A stretch of DNA of 64,000 nucleotides, taken from NCBI RefSeq assembly GCF_001620265.1, contig NZ_CP012661.1, forward strand, positions 496,001 through 560,000, given 5' to 3'. The notes under the pieces were generated by a model. It was not told the origin of the DNA and did not search any database. It saw only the letters and a list, made by a program, of their open reading frames with translations. Both the position numbers and the translations under genes were made by a program. Positions 53,061 through 62,205 of the stretch are shown one piece after another (the first letter of the stretch is position 1; every line of letters starts with the position of its first letter). This DNA comes from Frigidibacter mobilis. Lineage in GTDB: Bacteria > Pseudomonadota > Alphaproteobacteria > Rhodobacterales > Rhodobacteraceae.

Positions 53061-54298
53061 AACCGGCCGGGAGAGAGCGGGGCCGTAGGCACCGGCGGTG
53101 CTTTTCCGGCGATCAGGGCCGCGACAATGGCGCCGGTGAGGGGCGCGAGGGTCAGGCCGAGATGGCCGTGGCCATAGGCGTGGATCACGTCGGGCCCCGC
53201 CGCCGAGGCGCCGATCACCGGCAGGCTGTCGGGCATCGAGGGGCGGAAACCCATCCAGTCGCGGCTCGGGCTCCCGAGGCCCGGGAAGATCGCCCGCGCG
53301 CCCTCCACAAGCCGGGCAATGCGATGCGGCGAGGGTGGGGCGGTCAGCCCGCCAAGCTCTACCGTGCCGACCACGCGCAGGCGGCCGTGCATCGGGCAGA
53401 GGTAGAAGCCGCGCGCAGTGTGGCAGACCGGGCGCGACAGGCGCGGGGTCGGCATGTCCCATTCCACATGATAGCCGCGCTCGGTGTCCAGCGGCACCTT
53501 GTCGCCCGCCTGTGCCGCAAGGCCGCGCGAATGGGCCCCGGCGGCGATGACCACCCGGCGCGCGTGCAGGCGCAGCCCGGGGCCGGAGAGGTGGATGCCG
53601 TCCAGCGTGCGTTCCAGTTTGTCCGCCCGCGCCATCATCTGCGTGGCCCCGGCATCGGTGGCTGCCTTTGCCAGCAGGGCGACCATCTGGCCCGGATCCG
53701 TCATGAAGATCGCCTGCGGGAAGAAGGCGGCGCCACCCTCGGCCGGGGGGAGGGCGGGTTCCAGCGCGGCAAGCTCATCCGGCTTCAGCATCTCGACCGT
53801 CACTCCAAGCGTCCGGCGAAAGGCGATGTCGCTTTCCGCGGCGCGGCGGTCCGCGCTGCGTTCGTAAAGGTAGAGGCAGCCCTTCTGCTGCAGGATCTCC
53901 GCGCCGCCGATCTCTGCCGCAAGATCCGACCAGCGCTGCCCGGAATCCGCCAGCAGGCCGGCCAGCACCCGGGCATTGCGCTCTGCCGCGCCGGGCAGCG
54001 ACTGGCGGGCGAAGCGCAGGAGCCAGGGCGCCAGCGTTGGCAGCGCCGCGTGGCGGATCGCCAACGGCGAATTGCGGTTGAACAGCAAGGACGGCAGGGC
54101 GCGCAGCACGGCGGGGGTGCCCACCGGCTGCACGGCGTAATCGGCCACGGTGCCGGCATTGCCGTAGCTGGCGCCGGAACCGGGCGCGGCAGGATCGAGG
54201 ATCACCACCTCATGCCCCGCCTGGGCCAGCCGCAGCGCGATGGCCAGCCCAACCACGCCGGCGCCGATTACAGCAATTTCGGTATGGACGGGCTCCAT
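53057..54298 (-). CDS. FAD-dependent D-amino acid dehydrogenase/oxidase (DadA-like)
   Basis: A 413-residue DAO-fold flavoprotein. N-terminal Rossmann motif IAVIGAGVVGLAIALRLAQAGHEVVILD and the C-terminal GFRPSMPDSLPVIG...VIHAYGHGHLGLTLAPLTG. Last gene of a seven-gene operon with a gamma-glutamyl ligase and aldehyde/alcohol dehydrogenases, so it may oxidise a secondary amine or gamma-glutamyl amine intermediate. Substrate unknown. Confidence 0.85.
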   Translation of the reverse strand: MEPVHTEIAVIGAGVVGLAIALRLAQAGHEVVILDPAAPGSGASYGNAGTVADYAVQPVGTPAVLRALPSLLFNRNSPLAIRHAALPTLAPWLLRFARQSLPGAAERNARVLAGLLADSGQRWSDLAAEIGGAEILQQKGCLYLYERSADRRAAESDIAFRRTLGVTVEMLKPDELAALEPALPPAEGGAAFFPQAIFMTDPGQMVALLAKAATDAGATQMMARADKLERTLDGIHLSGPGLRLHARRVVIAAGAHSRGLAAQAGDKVPLDTERGYHVEWDMPTPRLSRPVCHTARGFYLCPMHGRLRVVGTVELGGLTAPPSPHRIARLVEGARAIFPGLGSPSRDWMGFRPSMPDSLPVIGASAAGPDVIHAYGHGHLGLTLAPLTGAIVAALIAGKAPPVPTAPLSPGRF

Positions 54299-54308
54299 CC
54301 TTACATCC

Positions 54309-55463
54309 TCACATGCAGGCGGCGAACAGGGCGCGGGTGTTCTCGCGCGTCATTTCCACCGGGTTGCCGCCGCAGGAGGGATCCTCCAGGGCCATCTCGG
54401 TCAGTTCATCCAGCCGGGCAGGGTCGACGCCCATTGCCGTCAGGTTTTCCGGGATCGCCAACAGCGCCCGCAACTCCATGATCCTGGCGCGGAAGCCGTC
54501 AAAGCCGCCGTCAATGCCCAGATAGGCAGCAGCTCGGATGATGCGGTCCTCGATCACGGCGCGGTTGAAGTCGAGCACCATCGGCATCACCACGGCGTTG
54601 GTGGTGCCGTGATGGGTGCCGTAAACCGCGCCGATCGGGTGGCTGAGCGAATGGATCGCGCCGAGGCCCTTCTGGAAGGCAACCGCGCCCATTGCGGCGG
54701 CCGACATCATTTCGGCCCGGGCGGCAAGATTGCCGGGTTCGGCATAGGCGGTGGGCAGGTTTTCCAGCACCAGCCGCATCCCTTCCAGCGCGATGCCCTG
54801 GCTCATCGGATGATAGAAGGGCGAGCAATAGGCCTCGAGGCAATGCGCGAGCGCATCCATGCCGGTGCCGGCGGTGATGAATTTGGGCATCCCCACCGTC
54901 AGCTCGGGGTCGCAGATCGTGACGACCGGCAGCAGCTTGGGGTGGAAGATGATCTTCTTCTTGTGGGTGACGGAGTTGGTCAGCACCCCGGCGCGGCCAA
55001 CCTCGGACCCGGTGCCGGCGGTGGTGGGCACCGCGACGATGGGGGCGATCCTTGCGGCATCGGCGCGGGTCCACCAGTCGCCGATATCCTCCAGATCCCA
55101 GACCGAAAGCGTGTCCGGCTGCCCCGCCATCAGCGCGATCATCTTGCCAAGGTCGAGCGCGGAGCCGCCCCCGAAGCAGACCACCCCGTCATGCTCGCCG
55201 GCGAGGTAGACGGCGATGCCGGCGGCCATGTTGTGCTCATTCGGGTTCGGGTCCACATCCGCGAAGACCGCGCGGCCGAGGCCTGCCGCGTCCAGGATGT
55301 CCAGCGCCTGCGCGGTGATCGGCAGGCTGGCAAGCGCCTTGTCGGTGACCAGCAGCGGCCGGGTCAGCCCCGCCGCCTTGCACTGCTCGGCCAGTTCCGC
55401 GATCCGGCCCGCGCCGAATTTCACCGCGGTCGGGTAGGACCAGTTCGCCTTGGGCGTCGTCAT
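54309..55463 (-). CDS. Iron-containing alcohol dehydrogenase
   Basis: A 384-residue group III alcohol dehydrogenase: FGGGSALDLGKMIALM and VPTTAGTGSEVGRAGVLT bind NAD; the metal ligands are in GMDALAHCLEAYCSP, HSLSHPIGAVYGTHHGTTNA. Starts in an ATGA overlap with the aldehyde dehydrogenase stop. Probably oxidises an alcohol from amine breakdown. Confidence 0.9.
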   Translation of the reverse strand: MTTPKANWSYPTAVKFGAGRIAELAEQCKAAGLTRPLLVTDKALASLPITAQALDILDAAGLGRAVFADVDPNPNEHNMAAGIAVYLAGEHDGVVCFGGGSALDLGKMIALMAGQPDTLSVWDLEDIGDWWTRADAARIAPIVAVPTTAGTGSEVGRAGVLTNSVTHKKKIIFHPKLLPVVTICDPELTVGMPKFITAGTGMDALAHCLEAYCSPFYHPMSQGIALEGMRLVLENLPTAYAEPGNLAARAEMMSAAAMGAVAFQKGLGAIHSLSHPIGAVYGTHHGTTNAVVMPMVLDFNRAVIEDRIIRAAAYLGIDGGFDGFRARIMELRALLAIPENLTAMGVDPARLDELTEMALEDPSCGGNPVEMTRENTRALFAACM

Positions 55464-56848
55464 TTCGTCACCTTCTTGAGATGGTAGGATTTGGGGCGGG
55501 TCACGGCGTGGAAGCCAAGCACCGACAGGCTGCCGCCGCGGCCGGTATCCTTGCAGCCGGTCCAGCACAGGGCCGGGTCGAGATAGTCGCAGCGGTTCAT
55601 GAACACGGTGCCGGTGTCGAGCTGGCCGCCGATGGCGGCCGCGCGGTCGGCGCTGGCCGTCCAGATCGAGGCGGTAAGGCCATAGGGCGAGTCGTTCATC
55701 AGCGCCACTGCCTCGGCATCGTCGCTGACCTTCATGATGCCGACGACGGGGCCGAAGCTTTCCTCGCGCATCACCCGCATCTTGTGGGTGACGTTCACAA
55801 GCACCTGCGGTGCGAGGTAGGCGCCGCCGTCATCGGCGGGGAACAGGGCGGGGTCGATCAGCGGGGTTGCGCCTTCGGCCACTGCCTCGGCGACCTGGGC
55901 GCGGACCACGGCAGCGAAGCGGGCATTGGCCATCGGGCCGAGGGTGCTGGTTGCGTCGAAAGGGTTGCCGAGCTTCAGGGCCTTCACCCAGGCCACGGCC
56001 TTTTCGACAAAGGCGTCATAGAGGCTTTCATGGACATAGATCCGCTCGATCCCGCAGCAGCACTGGCCGGCGTTGAACATGGCGCCGTCCATCAGGCTGT
56101 CCACGGCGGCGTCGAGGTCGGCATCGGCGGCAACATAGCCCGGGTCCTTGCCGCCAAGCTCCAGCCCCATCCCGGTGAAGGTGCCGGCCGCCGCGCGTTC
56201 CATCGCGGCGCCGCCCGCAACCGATCCGGTGAAGTTGATGAAGTTGAAGGCGCGGGCGCCGATCAGCGCCTCGGTCGTGGTGTGGTCGAGCACGACGTTC
56301 TGGAACACCTCCGCCGGCACGCCGCCGGCGTGCAGCGCCTCGGCCAGCCGCTCGCCCACCAGCAGCGTCTGGCTGGCATGTTTGAGCACGACGGAGTTGC
56401 CGGTGATCAGCGCCGGAACGATGGTGTTGATGGCGGTCAGGTAGGGGTAGTTCCACGGGGCCAGCACGAAGACCACGCCCACCGGCGCGCGCTCGATCCG
56501 CCGCTCGAAGCGGTCGGAAGCCTCGACGACCATCGGCGCCAGCGCCTCTGCCGCGATCTCCGACATATAGGCGGTGCGGTCATTGACGCCGCCGAACTCG
56601 CCGCCAAAGCGGGTGGGGCGGCCCATCTGCCAGGCCAGTTCCTCGACCACGCGGTCCTTCATGCCGTTCAGCGCCTCGACGCCGGCCTTCACCTTGGCGA
56701 TGCGGGTTGCCAGCGGCAGCGCCGCCCAGTCCTTCTGCGCGGTGCGGGCGCGGGCGACGGCAGCCTCGGCCTCGGGCAGGGTCAGGGCCCGGCGTTCGGC
56801 ATAGATGCTGCCATCCACCGGCGAGATACATTGGATCATCTTTGTCAT
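55460..56848 (-). CDS. NAD-dependent aldehyde dehydrogenase
   Basis: A 462-residue ALDH: LAPWNYPY, FTGSVAGGAAMERAAAG, the catalytic glutamate in LELGGKDPGYV and the catalytic cysteine in NAGQCCCGIERIYV, with EESFGPVVGIMKV. It follows the ligase after 120 bases that contain a tandem repeat. Confidence 0.93.
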   Translation of the reverse strand: MTKMIQCISPVDGSIYAERRALTLPEAEAAVARARTAQKDWAALPLATRIAKVKAGVEALNGMKDRVVEELAWQMGRPTRFGGEFGGVNDRTAYMSEIAAEALAPMVVEASDRFERRIERAPVGVVFVLAPWNYPYLTAINTIVPALITGNSVVLKHASQTLLVGERLAEALHAGGVPAEVFQNVVLDHTTTEALIGARAFNFINFTGSVAGGAAMERAAAGTFTGMGLELGGKDPGYVAADADLDAAVDSLMDGAMFNAGQCCCGIERIYVHESLYDAFVEKAVAWVKALKLGNPFDATSTLGPMANARFAAVVRAQVAEAVAEGATPLIDPALFPADDGGAYLAPQVLVNVTHKMRVMREESFGPVVGIMKVSDDAEAVALMNDSPYGLTASIWTASADRAAAIGGQLDTGTVFMNRCDYLDPALCWTGCKDTGRGGSLSVLGFHAVTRPKSYHLKKVTK

Positions 56849-56900
56849 GTCATCCTCCGCGCCGTTCCCGGCACCTGTTGCGCACCCCCCGGGGTGCGGT

Positions 56901-56977
56901 CAATCCTTTTGCCCCCTGCGGGCGCCGGTAAATCCGTTTGCGCCCCGCGGCGCGAAAATCCTGTGCCCTCAGGCGCG
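56901..56977. repeat. Imperfect tandem repeat between ligase and aldehyde dehydrogenase
   Basis: Three degenerate units of about 27, 26 and 22 bp start CAATCCTTTTGC (56901), AAATCCGTTTGC (56930) and AAATCCTGTGCC (56956), each followed by a GC-rich half. The last runs into the 3' end of the ligase gene. Role unknown. Confidence 0.45.
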
Positions 56978-58333
56978 TTCGAAGCCCCGCGCGACCTCCC
57001 AGTCGGTCACGACACGGTTCTGTTCCTCGATCTCCCACAGCGCGGCGCGGTGGTAGTGGTCCACCACATCGGGGCCGAAGGCGGCGCGCAGCATCTCGCT
57101 GCCCTGCATCAGCGCCGCGGCCTCGCCAAGCGTCTTCGGCACCTCGCGCAGCGCGCCGGCCTGATAGATGTCGCCCGAGATTGCCGGCTCCAGTTCCATC
57201 TGTCTCTCGATCCCGTCAAGCCCCGCGGCCAGCAGTGCCGCCATCGCAAGATAGGGGTTCAGGTCGGCGCCGCCGATGCGACATTCCACCCGCACGCCGC
57301 GGGTATTCTCGCCGCAGACGCGGAAGCCTGCGGTGCGGTTGTCGAGGCTCCAGACCGCCTTGGTGGGCGCGAACATGCCGACGACGAAGCGCTTGTAGCT
57401 GTTGACGTAAGGCGCGAGGCAGCAGGTCAGATCGCGCGCATGGGCCAGTTGCCCCGCGATGTAGCTGCGCATCAGCGCCGACATGCCGTGTTCGGCCTCC
57501 GGGTCGTGGAAGGCGTTCTTGCCGCCCGCCCAGAGCGACTGGTGGACATGGCTCGACGATCCGGCGCGGGCATGGTCGTATTTGGCCATGAAGGTCACGG
57601 CATGGCCGGCGGCGTGGGCGATCTCCTTGATGCCGTTCTTGACGATGGAATGCATGTCGGCGGTGTCGAGCGCGTCGGAATATTTGACGTTGATCTCTTC
57701 CTGCCCGGCCTCGGCCTCGCCCTTGGAATTCTCGATCGGGATCCCGGCGCCGTAAAGCCCGTTGCGGATGGCGCGCATGATCGCCTCCTCTTTCGAGGTG
57801 GCGAAGATCGCGTAATCTGCATTGTGGCGGCCAAGGGTCTGCAGCCCGCGATAGCCGCGGTCGAAGAGGGTGTCGAAGCTGTCCTGGAACAGGAAGAACT
57901 CCAGTTCCGTCGCCATGTAGGGGGTGAAGCCCATCGCCTCGGCCCGCGCGATCTGGCGCTTGAGGATGGAGCGGGGGGCGTGGGGCACGAGGTCATGGGT
58001 GTGGTGGTCCAGAAGATCGCACATCACCATCGCCGTGCCCGGCAGCCAGGGGACAAGGCGCAGCGTGGCAAGGTCGGGCTTGATGACGTAATCGCCATAG
58101 CCCGCGGCCCAGCTTGTGGCCTTGTAGCCCTGCACCGTCACCATCTCGATGTCCGTCGCCACCAGATAGTTGCAGCAATGGGTCTCGTCATGGCCTGAGT
58201 CGATGAAGTGCTGCGCGTGGAAGCGTTTGCCCATCAGCCGGCCCTGCATGTCGACGATGCAGGTCAGCACCGTGTCGATCTCGCCACTGCTGACGGCAGC
58301 CTTCAGCGCGTCGAAACTCAGGTTTGCGGGCAT
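56969..58333 (-). CDS. Glutamine-synthetase-family gamma-glutamyl amide ligase
   Basis: A 454-residue GS-fold ligase. YMATELEFFLFQDSFD and QEEINVKYSDALDTADMHS hold metal-site residues; GSSSHVHQSLW and FRVCGENTRGVRVECRIGGADLNPYL form the active site. The N-terminus (GEIDTVLTCIVDMQGRLMGKR) differs from both GlnA and typical GmaS. Grouped with ALDH, ADH, FAD oxidoreductase and a TRAP permease, it probably activates an imported amine by gamma-glutamylation, as IpuC does for isopropylamine. Substrate is unproven. Confidence 0.85.
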   Translation of the reverse strand: MPANLSFDALKAAVSSGEIDTVLTCIVDMQGRLMGKRFHAQHFIDSGHDETHCCNYLVATDIEMVTVQGYKATSWAAGYGDYVIKPDLATLRLVPWLPGTAMVMCDLLDHHTHDLVPHAPRSILKRQIARAEAMGFTPYMATELEFFLFQDSFDTLFDRGYRGLQTLGRHNADYAIFATSKEEAIMRAIRNGLYGAGIPIENSKGEAEAGQEEINVKYSDALDTADMHSIVKNGIKEIAHAAGHAVTFMAKYDHARAGSSSHVHQSLWAGGKNAFHDPEAEHGMSALMRSYIAGQLAHARDLTCCLAPYVNSYKRFVVGMFAPTKAVWSLDNRTAGFRVCGENTRGVRVECRIGGADLNPYLAMAALLAAGLDGIERQMELEPAISGDIYQAGALREVPKTLGEAAALMQGSEMLRAAFGPDVVDHYHRAALWEIEEQNRVVTDWEVARGFERA

Positions 58334-58368
58334 GGGCGGGCCTCCTTGGCATCATTTTGAACAGATCA

Positions 58369-59694
58369 TTAACGCGCATAGATGGTCTGGGGCAGCCACA
58401 GCGCGATCTGCGGGAAGATCATCAGCAGGATCAGGGTCAGCAGCATCACCAGAACGAAGGGGATCACGGATCGGTAGATCACCGGCAGGCCGAACTCGGG
58501 CGGGGCAAGGGCGCGCATCAGGAACAGGTTGTAGCCGAAGGGCGGGGTCAGATAGGCGATCTGGCAGGTGATGGTGTAGAGGATGCCATACCAGATCAGG
58601 TCGAACTCCAGCTCTTTGGCGAGCATCACATAGACCGGCGCCACGATCACCAGCATCGCGGTATCGTCGAGGAACATGCCCATCACCAGGAACGAGAGCT
58701 GCATCAGGATCAGCACTTCCCAGCGGCTGAGGCCGAGATCCTCAAGGAATACCCCGCGGATGGCGCGTCCGGCGCCGAGCCCGTCGAACACCGCGCCAAA
58801 AGACAGCGCGGCCATGATGATGAGCATGAACATCGTGGTGATGGCCAGCGTATTGCGGGTGGCCACCTCGAACACCTGGCGGGTGAAGCGGCGCTTCAGC
58901 ATCGCCGCCGCGACCGTGGTCAGCGCGCCGATGACAGAGCTTTCGGTCAGGCTGGTCCAGCCCTTCACGAAGGGTACCATCATCGCGGCGAAGATCAGCA
59001 GCGGCAGCAGCCCGGCGCGCAGCAGCGCAAACTTCTCGCCACGGCTTATGGTGGCGCGCTCTTCGGCCGAGATCGGCGGGGCGAGCGCGGGGTTCAGCCA
59101 GGAGCGGATGGCGATATAGGCGATGAACAGGGTGGCCATCAGCAGGCCGGGGAAGATCCCCGCCAGCCACAGCTGGCTGACCGGCTGGCGGGCGATCAGT
59201 GCGAACAGTACCAGCACGACCGAGGGCGGGATCAGGATGCCGAGGCTGGACCCGGCCTGGATCACGCCCGAGATCATCAACTTGTCATAGTTGCGGCGCA
59301 CCAACTCGGGCAGGGCGATGGTCGCGCCGATGGCCATGCCCGCGACCGACAGCCCGTTCATCGCCGAGATCAGCACCATCAGCAGGATGGTCCCGATGGC
59401 CAGCCCCCCCGGCATCGGCCCGAACCAGACGTGGAACATGCGGTAGAGGTCCGAGGCAAGGCGGCTCTCGCTCATCACATAGCCCATGAACACGAACATC
59501 GGCAGCGTCAGCAGCGCGTTCCACTTCATCAGCTTCATGATCGAGGAAAAGCCCATGTCGGTGCCGCCCTCCCCCCAGAGCAGCATGGCGAAGACCACGG
59601 CGACAAAGCCCACCGCCCCGAACACCCGCTGCCCGGTAATCATCATCAGCAGCATGGTCGAGAACATCAGCGCGGCGATCAGTTCGTAAGACAT
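58369..59694 (-). CDS. dctM: TRAP transporter large permease subunit
   Basis: A 441-residue permease with about twelve membrane segments. DctM hallmarks: LPMFVFMGYVMSES, SAMNGLSVAGMAIGATIALPELVRRNYDK, IPPSVVLVLFALI and LTPPFGYNLFLMRAL. Overlaps the small permease stop by one base. The periplasmic binding protein DctP is absent from this window. Confidence 0.94.
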   Translation of the reverse strand: MSYELIAALMFSTMLLMMITGQRVFGAVGFVAVVFAMLLWGEGGTDMGFSSIMKLMKWNALLTLPMFVFMGYVMSESRLASDLYRMFHVWFGPMPGGLAIGTILLMVLISAMNGLSVAGMAIGATIALPELVRRNYDKLMISGVIQAGSSLGILIPPSVVLVLFALIARQPVSQLWLAGIFPGLLMATLFIAYIAIRSWLNPALAPPISAEERATISRGEKFALLRAGLLPLLIFAAMMVPFVKGWTSLTESSVIGALTTVAAAMLKRRFTRQVFEVATRNTLAITTMFMLIIMAALSFGAVFDGLGAGRAIRGVFLEDLGLSRWEVLILMQLSFLVMGMFLDDTAMLVIVAPVYVMLAKELEFDLIWYGILYTITCQIAYLTPPFGYNLFLMRALAPPEFGLPVIYRSVIPFVLVMLLTLILLMIFPQIALWLPQTIYAR

Positions 59695-60200
59695 CAGATA
59701 TCCTCGCCGCGCAGCACCGCGATGTCGCGGAAGAGGTGGACGAAGGCCTGCAGGATCATCAGCACGAAGGCCGCACAGATCATGGTCTTGAACGGCCAGA
59801 GGTAGGGGCGCCAGGGCGAGGGGCTGCGCTCGCCGACCTCGACCGCGTAAATGGTGCTTTCCACCGCGCCGTAGAGCATCACGCCCAGGTAGAAGATCAG
59901 CGCAAACACGGTGAAGGCATCCCACAGTGCCTGGGTGCGCGGGCGCATCCGGCTGTAGAGCAGGTCCATCCGCACATTGCTGCCGAGTTGCATCGAATAG
60001 GGCGCCCCCAGCAGGTAATAGGCGACCAGCGTGAACTGGGCCATTTCCAGCGTCCACATCGCCGGCATCCGCACGGCCTTGGTGACCGAGGACCAGATCA
60101 GGATCGCCATAATGACGAACAGCAGATACATGGCGAACCGGCCGACGCGGTAGTTCAGCGCCTCGACCGTCTTCACGTAGGTTTTCATCCAGTTGGGCAT
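59694..60200 (-). CDS. dctQ: TRAP transporter small permease subunit
   Basis: A 168-residue protein with four membrane segments: VGRFAMYLLFVIMAILIWSSV, LEMAQFTLVAYYLLGAPYSM, and two C-terminal ones. YYLLGAP and VRMDLLYSRMR are typical DctQ. The ATG at 60200 lies 1 base after the amidohydrolase stop. Confidence 0.9.
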   Translation of the reverse strand: MPNWMKTYVKTVEALNYRVGRFAMYLLFVIMAILIWSSVTKAVRMPAMWTLEMAQFTLVAYYLLGAPYSMQLGSNVRMDLLYSRMRPRTQALWDAFTVFALIFYLGVMLYGAVESTIYAVEVGERSPSPWRPYLWPFKTMICAAFVLMILQAFVHLFRDIAVLRGEDI

Positions 60201-60201
60201 G

Positions 60202-60990
60202 TCAGGCGGCAGTCCCGGCTTGGTCGGTTTCGGTCTGGTGCAGCGCGGCATGCAGCACCGGCGCGAGCGTTTCGGCCATCGCCTCCTGTGCGGTGGGCGC
60301 GGCGATCAGGTCGTTTCGGACCTCCAGCATGACATTGGCAAGGCCGAAGGGCGAGGCCTGAAGGCGCAGGGTATGCGTCACCTCGTCGGCGGCGGAATAG
60401 GGCTGGTTCAGTTCGGTGCGCAGCGCCGTCATCTTGCGCGCGGCGGCGACGGTGGCGAGGGCCAGCGACGGATCGGCATCGTGAATCACCCCGAACTCCA
60501 CGGCGCGGGGGCTGCCGTGCCAAACCGGGGTGAAGCTGTGAACGGTCACGATCACCGGCGGGCGACCAAGTGCCAGCCGGCGGGAGATTTCGGCCCGCAG
60601 CGCAGCATGGAACGGCAGATAGACCGCTTCGGTCCGCGCCAGCCGGTCTGCGGCGGTCAGGCCGGCATTGCCCGGGATGTCATGGCTTTCGCTACGGGCG
60701 GGCATCGCGCCGGCGGAATGCGGCGGGCGGTTCAGATCGTAGATCAGCCGCGAGACGCGGGCGGCGACCAGCGGCGCATCCAGCCGTGCCGCAAGCCCGC
60801 GCGCAAGGCCGAGCGCGCCCGGATCCCAGGCGATATGGGCGAGGCGCTGCGCCTCGGTCAGGCCGAGGCTGCCGAAGGGCGGGGGGAAAGCGTTCGAGGC
60901 GTGTTCGCAGACGATCAGGAACGGCCCCGCCGCGCCCGGGTTTTCCACCGTGACCACATCCTGCGGCTGTAGCTGCGTTGCCGTCGCCAT
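60202..60990 (-). CDS. N-formylglutamate amidohydrolase-family protein
   Basis: A 262-residue FGase-like zinc hydrolase: IVCEHASNAFPPPFG, ARVSRLIYDLNRPPHSAGAMPARSE and VTVHSFTPVWHG. The classic enzyme hydrolyses N-formylglutamate in histidine breakdown, but no hut genes are here. As first gene of the TRAP/ligase operon it may hydrolyse an N-acyl or gamma-glutamyl intermediate. Divergent from RpiR. Confidence 0.85.
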   Translation of the reverse strand: MATATQLQPQDVVTVENPGAAGPFLIVCEHASNAFPPPFGSLGLTEAQRLAHIAWDPGALGLARGLAARLDAPLVAARVSRLIYDLNRPPHSAGAMPARSESHDIPGNAGLTAADRLARTEAVYLPFHAALRAEISRRLALGRPPVIVTVHSFTPVWHGSPRAVEFGVIHDADPSLALATVAAARKMTALRTELNQPYSAADEVTHTLRLQASPFGLANVMLEVRNDLIAAPTAQEAMAETLAPVLHAALHQTETDQAGTAA

Positions 60991-61132
60991 TCCGTCCCTG
61001 TCGATTCTTGGTCTTGTTCCCGGCCGAGGCTCACCGCCGGGCCGGTTTCTGTCAATATCATTTCAAAGTTCCGCGCGCTGTTACAAACTGTTCCTGGCGC
61101 CCCGAATCGGGCGGCAGCAGGAGGTGCCCGTT

Positions 61133-62002
61133 TTGGCGGCAGCAGTGACCATCGAAGAGCAGATCCGGGCCGCCTTTGACGGGCTGACCCGGGCCGAACG
61201 GCAATTGGCCAGCCATATCCAGCGCAACTATCCGGTGGCGGCGCTTGGCTCGATCACCGCGCTGGCGCGGGCGGCTGAGGTTTCCTCGCCCACGGTGGTG
61301 CGTCTGGCGCAGAAGCTGGGCTACAAGGGCTATCCCGATCTGCAATCCAGCCTGCGGGCGGAGGTGGAGGAGAGGTTGATCTCGCCGCTGGCCAAGCATG
61401 ACCGTTGGGCGGGAGGCGTGCCCGATACCCATGTGCTGAACCGCTTTGCCGATGCGGTTCTGGGAAATCTGCAGGCAACGCTGGCGCAGATCGACCATGC
61501 CGAGTTCGATGCGGTGGCAGCGCTGATGGCTGACCCGGGCCGCCGGGTTTTTGCGATGGGCGGGCGGATCACCCATGCGATGGCGGTCTACTTCGTGACT
61601 CATATGAAGGTGATCCGGCCCGGGGTAACGCTGATTTCCGACATGTCGAACGCCTGGCCGCCGGCGCTGCTGGACATGGGGCCGGGGGATATCCTGCTGG
61701 CTTTCGACATCCGCCGCTATGAAAACGCCGTGCTGCAGGTGGTCGAGATGGCGGCAGAGCAGGGGGCAGAGGTGGTGCTGATAACCGACCCCTGGGTCTC
61801 GCCCGCCGCCGCCCATGCCCGATACAGGTTCTCGGCGCAGGTCGAGGTGCCCTCGGGCTGGGATTCCACCGTTGCCATCCAGGTGCTGGTGGAAACGCTG
61901 CTGGCGTCGGTGCAGGGCCTGACATGGGACAGCACCCAGACAAGGATGAAGCGGCTGGAAGAGCTCTATGCCCGCTCCCGCTTCTTCCGGCGCGGAAAAT
62001 AG
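61133..62002 (+). CDS. MurR/RpiR-family transcriptional regulator
   Basis: A 289-residue regulator: N-terminal RpiR HTH (RAAFDGLTRAERQLASHIQRNYPVAALGSITALARAAEVSSPTVVRLAQKLGYKGYPDLQSSLR), then a SIS domain (RRVFAMGGRITHAMAVYFVTHM). TTG at 61133 is chosen because AGGAGG lies eight bases upstream; no in-frame ATG is plausible. Located between the divergent amidohydrolase operon and the dmm genes, it may control either. Confidence 0.85.
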   Translation: MAAAVTIEEQIRAAFDGLTRAERQLASHIQRNYPVAALGSITALARAAEVSSPTVVRLAQKLGYKGYPDLQSSLRAEVEERLISPLAKHDRWAGGVPDTHVLNRFADAVLGNLQATLAQIDHAEFDAVAALMADPGRRVFAMGGRITHAMAVYFVTHMKVIRPGVTLISDMSNAWPPALLDMGPGDILLAFDIRRYENAVLQVVEMAAEQGAEVVLITDPWVSPAAAHARYRFSAQVEVPSGWDSTVAIQVLVETLLASVQGLTWDSTQTRMKRLEELYARSRFFRRGK

Positions 62003-62073
62003 ACATTCCAGATACCGCGATTCGGCAATTCGGCCCCTGTGCGGGGGACCGGCATCCCACGGCTGCCGCAATT

Positions 62074-62112
62074 TTTCGCACTTGCCGCGGAATTTACGCC
62101 GCGAGTGCGAAA
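62074..62112. promoter_or_regulatory. Long inverted repeat upstream of the GcvT-like gene
   Basis: TTTCGCACT...AGTGCGAAA outer arms (9 bp) and CGCGG/CCGCG inner arms around AATTTACG. No T-run follows on the plus strand. It lies about 95 bases before the GcvT-like start, just before an AT-rich leader, and may be an RpiR operator or an attenuator. Confidence 0.45.
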
Positions 62113-62205
62113 CCATGCCTTGCCGCGGCCGAAACGCTTGCGAGAGGCGCCGCGCCACGCATAGTGAAGAAATAAATATTCCGCCTAATAAACACGACAG
62201 GGAAC

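Noticed and set aside
56969..58333. Assignment of this ligase as gamma-glutamylmethylamide synthetase (GmaS) because dimethylamine genes are nearby
   Set aside because: The N-terminal sequence does not match GmaS as I know it, and no N-methylglutamate synthase genes accompany it.
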